Made by a program: the position numbers and the translations under genes. Under the pieces are notes generated by a model that was not told where the DNA came from, did no database searches, and was given only the letters and a program-made list of their open reading frames with translations. DNA of 20,685 nt from a virus, in IMG/VR virus record IMGVR_UViG_3300023176_002506, positions 1 through 20,685 of that record. One strand, written 5' to 3'. Shown here one piece after another: positions 19,901 to 20,685 of the stretch (its first letter is position 1; every line of letters begins with the position of its first letter).

Positions 19901-20685
19901 TCTATCTGGTTGGTTATACAGATACTAACGCATTAGATGCGATGGATATCTGGGTCATTCAATCCAACAATGATGGCGACATCAAAGAGAAGCGTAAGAT
20001 TGCTTCTTCCAATGGTGATGAAAGAATTGACCAAATCAAGTGGATCTCCGATGACAGATTCTTCTTCACTGGCGTTAACTTTGATACAGATAACCTCATT
20101 TATGGTGAATTCTTCTTCGATGGGGCAAACATCGAAGTTGATTACGTCAAGCAGATTCCCCCCATCGGTGGTGGTTATGTAAGAAACTCCAAGTTTGAAA
20201 TTGATGAGTATGGTGACGTATTCATCTGCTGGGATGTATTTAACAACGCTAATAGTAAGTTTGAAAGAATTCAATTTGGTAAGTTCACTCTTTCTGATGT
20301 AAACAATGCAAATGCTTGGAAGTTTATCAAAACTATGACTCCTCAGGGAGACTACACTTCCATCAATGCAACTGGTTTCCACGTTGACATCTTCGGCAAC
20401 GTTGTCATTACTACTACTATTGACTATGCGGAAGATAGAAAAGCAACAACCATCCATTCCCTTAAGTTTGATGGCACGCTTCAATATGAAAGCATCATCG
20501 AAACTACCGATCAGGTTGGATCGAGAAACAAAACTTCTGTTGTTGATAACTCTGGTGATATTATCGTCATCAATGAAAGACTCGTCCCAGAGCAGTTTGC
20601 AGTCTTTAGATTTGATGACGCCAGTGATGACGATTACGACACCACCAAGAGAAATATTGGCACATTCAGCATTGCTGTGCCTGGA
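13933..20685 (+). CDS. Giant baseplate or tail structural protein (partial)
   Basis: Open to the right edge, at least 2251 codons, starting four bases after gp6. Layout by residue: 1-56 helical start (QQFPDFIKSEDRQLIAFLQE) typical of cyanophage structural proteins; 317-596 GxGY beta-repeats (8); 704-730 FYLAKGTALGAKFLFKVLFG then SYP, a motif I associate with T4-like baseplate proteins such as gp7 homologues; about 957-1000 a HGL-x-x-x-D-x-V-x-I type strand module; 1133-1356 six more GxGY repeats; 1431-1553 a YHYH domain (ILGWAYDGNPIYGPYGY, then DLDQYNGRFCKTPEYPDGTY); 1616-1627 EF-hand loop; 1670-1830 three GxGY repeats; 1857 onward, blocks such as ILAKFDVNGDVLWVR and SIYLVGYTD, like beta-propeller (SBBP or Delta-60) repeats. 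The position after gp6 and the motif at 704 suggest the gp7-like place in the wedge, enlarged by surface domains. No stop codon was found on reading each codon. Confidence 0.85.
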   Translation, partial: MSTLRISDRVEQQFPDFIKSEDRQLIAFLQEYYKSQEKIGRPYNILNDLLKWLDVSTYTSDNLTSSTTVLQSVDLNSTEVVVEDINGYQETNGTLMVDNEIMYYESTTRGPDSILTPGIAPFEFDKKKQFLENPYFGFDGTRRRFPLTYLGTPVSAASADHLIVTVYGQTLRPGDDYTVDATDIVFTDPPRVPVGGDDEGFTSIVYLVGFADKVVVTMDEIPLSEWDQSKYYPLRVNGEAYTPISDVGLIVNRTGQLQRPFEQYNVYYDNLVMKYALGSSDTMHVRAVEFVPASFGSGASAVCNVENNQLTKVLVKQGGNGYRLEFAPRVTIQTDTTGEFACANSLVGGIKNINLIAGGQGYTSYNPPIPTVTAPTNPNGRQAQVSIEIDDATGQVTSINITDSGSGYDFIPVINFQNPGGGRITDATIDSEGRVNVDSIGITAPGVFYSNPPTIYIDPAPADGISAQAECSLDSNGGIATVTVTNRGRGYTTPPRCRVIDPVGAQVLDVTVASGAVTDIELLTGGRGYEDAPSVYIVDDRKDAYGNAVGGRGATAVATIFNGEITDINITNFGTGYSEQFPPKIFIAEPSAAKASVDVGYDEVTGFVIEESGRKYVPSSFNGVVRGVSSTVEYDDYGNQIFAKESQTRVSTHPVGSVVHNLDAIFIYQLFEKFRKQYLPTIELDPTKVNPTEVIKNIRDFYLAKGTALGAKFLFKVLFGEEVDISYPKDQIISPSAATWVVDTILRCQIVSGSAVNLIESEIVQYADEVDQDVKYASALVENAISIIKGEDTIYELVISEETLVGTFKIPYNTRLVEPLTTTDQIITVDSTIGWPERNGTFFISETEEVQYKEKSLNQFIECTRSKNGVVEDWDPGSLISSNIFIYANKGTSNEVKMRVLGIAEAAGTVLDDTGSYYLPGDKLNVAALGSDSPGEQRLESWFYNVKKLIQVDNIEPGGLLQIATVTTEQPHGLLVEDTVTIYGANPVIYNGTFQVSSRIDEYTFSYRIDTPSDIVPVGNILLSVDLNRGKSTEPAINRVVTEFTTNIQNSFFNNNFVYVAASGLPNYKIGPFTGSALIPGNQRKLVRIPRVVNTVSEREEIKPNTAIGAWVNGVSIWTYKSAEAILFGPLTGISVTNAGQDYDAGAPPVVLIEGGGGAGASATVTVNGSVSSFEVTNGGSGYETSPLISIVGGGGTGASGTAVVTNGVITRILVASPGSGFTSQPSITITGGGGTGATAIANIRGPIQSVTLTNAGSGYTSLPKVTVTSGEGALAQPIVLNGRIVSIATINSGRRYTTAPRVIINGDGFGAIAKATIATTGEDAGKVIGIEIVNRGINYTQGNTTVRLEAVGDFATFEAQVFEWNKNFEYELNSKYDVARGYVFTGLNNQYGGEYAHLSDPKELRYVVGDNVFLNAETNRFQELETNYKHSPILGWAYDGNPIYGPYGYGDPTDQNSGIRRLRTSYKLKDEIVYDALTNTNPARVDGPLLSDYPAGSFVPDYEYVFQSGDLDQYNGRFCKTPEYPDGTYAYFVTIDSSDAGIPQFPYILGGAFNSLPDSWNLSQGATQENIPTDVVRYRVPFVEVDIDVERQPNQESDVLTTENEGWPIIFEIQDSNQDGIIDALEQQELLEMTEEATLQIYDYFPKVSAESKVDIDIETVTQFETAQIDGFVIENPGQSYQVNDTIFFDNEGTGGFGASAIIDSIKGVAVTSYSKEIINDRPYGVITTSENHDLIAGDEIIVNSEPITANTNKTFKVKVVSGIEDVTVDIPGSGYTATIPPTYELISNNGKDGEFSINLRSDGVADSFNIINSGNGFDINDPPQIRVSHPQSFTKTRYWLSEYLNDGGTLQVHDSTITSKREYYVCGSLEETEDDDMLGILAKFDVNGDVLWVRTLLPNNAGVKRMEFVSLYVDDTEENDAIYVAGQTYDPNNAAFNPDIWFGKYISERDAQNAPTGTLQWQKSIAGISGPARRDFVSDIYLDQNKSIYLVGYTDTNALDAMDIWVIQSNNDGDIKEKRKIASSNGDERIDQIKWISDDRFFFTGVNFDTDNLIYGEFFFDGANIEVDYVKQIPPIGGGYVRNSKFEIDEYGDVFICWDVFNNANSKFERIQFGKFTLSDVNNANAWKFIKTMTPQGDYTSINATGFHVDIFGNVVITTTIDYAEDRKATTIHSLKFDGTLQYESIIETTDQVGSRNKTSVVDNSGDIIVINERLVPEQFAVFRFDDASDDDYDTTKRNIGTFSIAVPG
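14884..15780 (+). repeat. GxGY protein repeat, first cluster (8 copies)
   Basis: Coding repeats of 28-45 residues following I/V-x-x-I-x-I-x-x-x-G-x-G-Y-x-x-x-P-x-I/V. Examples are NITDSGSGYDFIPVINF, TVTNRGRGYTTPPRCRV, ELLTGGRGYEDAPSVYI and NITNFGTGYSEQFPPKI. Copies at DNA positions near 14884, 15004, 15142, 15265, 15391, 15508, 15646 and 15763; two are degenerate (Phe-Tyr or Lys-Tyr for Gly-Tyr). Confidence 0.6.
17344..17955 (+). repeat. GxGY protein repeat, second cluster (6 copies)
   Basis: Six copies spaced 35-45 residues apart near 17344, 17464, 17581, 17695, 17806 and 17935 (for example EVTNGGSGYETSPLISI and TLTNAGSGYTSLPKVTV). Between them are GGGGTGA-type Gly runs encoded by near-identical GGTGGTGG stretches, so this cluster is younger or more homogenised than the first. 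Confidence 0.6.

Noticed and set aside
19933-20484. Minus-strand 183-codon frame in the giant gene
   Set aside because: The plus-strand frame is open and gives propeller-like repeats; the minus frame has no start signal or known features.

Overview
The window looks like part of the genome of a T4-like cyanophage (a myovirus of marine Synechococcus or Prochlorococcus). The evidence is a late-gene block holding recognisable gp25 and gp6 baseplate-wedge homologues, a PAAR-type spike-tip protein and two very large virion proteins. A perfect T4-type late promoter (TATAAATA) lies just before the gp25 gene, a 2OG-Fe(II) oxygenase of a type common in cyanophages is present, and the left side carries many tiny ORFs chained by ATGA/TAATG overlaps. 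Every supported gene is on the + strand. No tRNA, rRNA, CRISPR array or insertion sequence was seen.

Left part (1-3696): about 18 small genes, most of 40-110 codons and nearly all without a recognisable function. They form short, tightly coupled operons. Three sigma70-type promoters (about 795-823, 1559-1587, 2740-2768) separate them. All three have exactly 17-bp spacers, and the spacers themselves are conserved. Two of them are followed, exactly where transcription should begin, by almost the same stem-loop (GTGGAGGG / CCCTYCAC). Several of these genes encode single-pass membrane peptides.

Middle (3697-5830): a 2OG-Fe(II) oxygenase, then a non-coding stretch of 267 bases with three perfect TTTTCCACA sites and one TTATCAACA site next to an A/T-rich tract. 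This looks like a DnaA-box cluster and is a candidate replication origin or DnaA-responsive control region. Two more such boxes lie in the next gene. A strong promoter whose -35 and -10 are joined by a perfect inverted repeat drives four overlapping small genes. After a second complex intergenic stretch (hairpins, a sigma70 promoter and a possible 52-codon ORF) comes a small AbrB/MazE-like protein.

Right part (5870-20685): virion genes. They run from a 91-aa coiled-coil protein, through a 1207-aa protein with lectin-like repeats, a PAAR-like protein, two very small proteins (one basic, one HTH-like) and a 174-aa protein with a possible degenerate phosphoribosyltransferase fold, to a 63-aa protein, gp25 and gp6. 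Last is a giant structural protein that runs off the right edge (at least 2251 codons). The giant protein is a mosaic: about 17 copies of a short GxGY beta-repeat, an embedded YHYH domain, a canonical EF-hand-type loop and a beta-propeller-like C-terminal part. gp25, gp6, the PAAR protein and the two large proteins probably act together as baseplate, spike and host-contact parts of the tail. The left-hand genes are probably early host-takeover or accessory functions, which is inferred from position and promoter type only.
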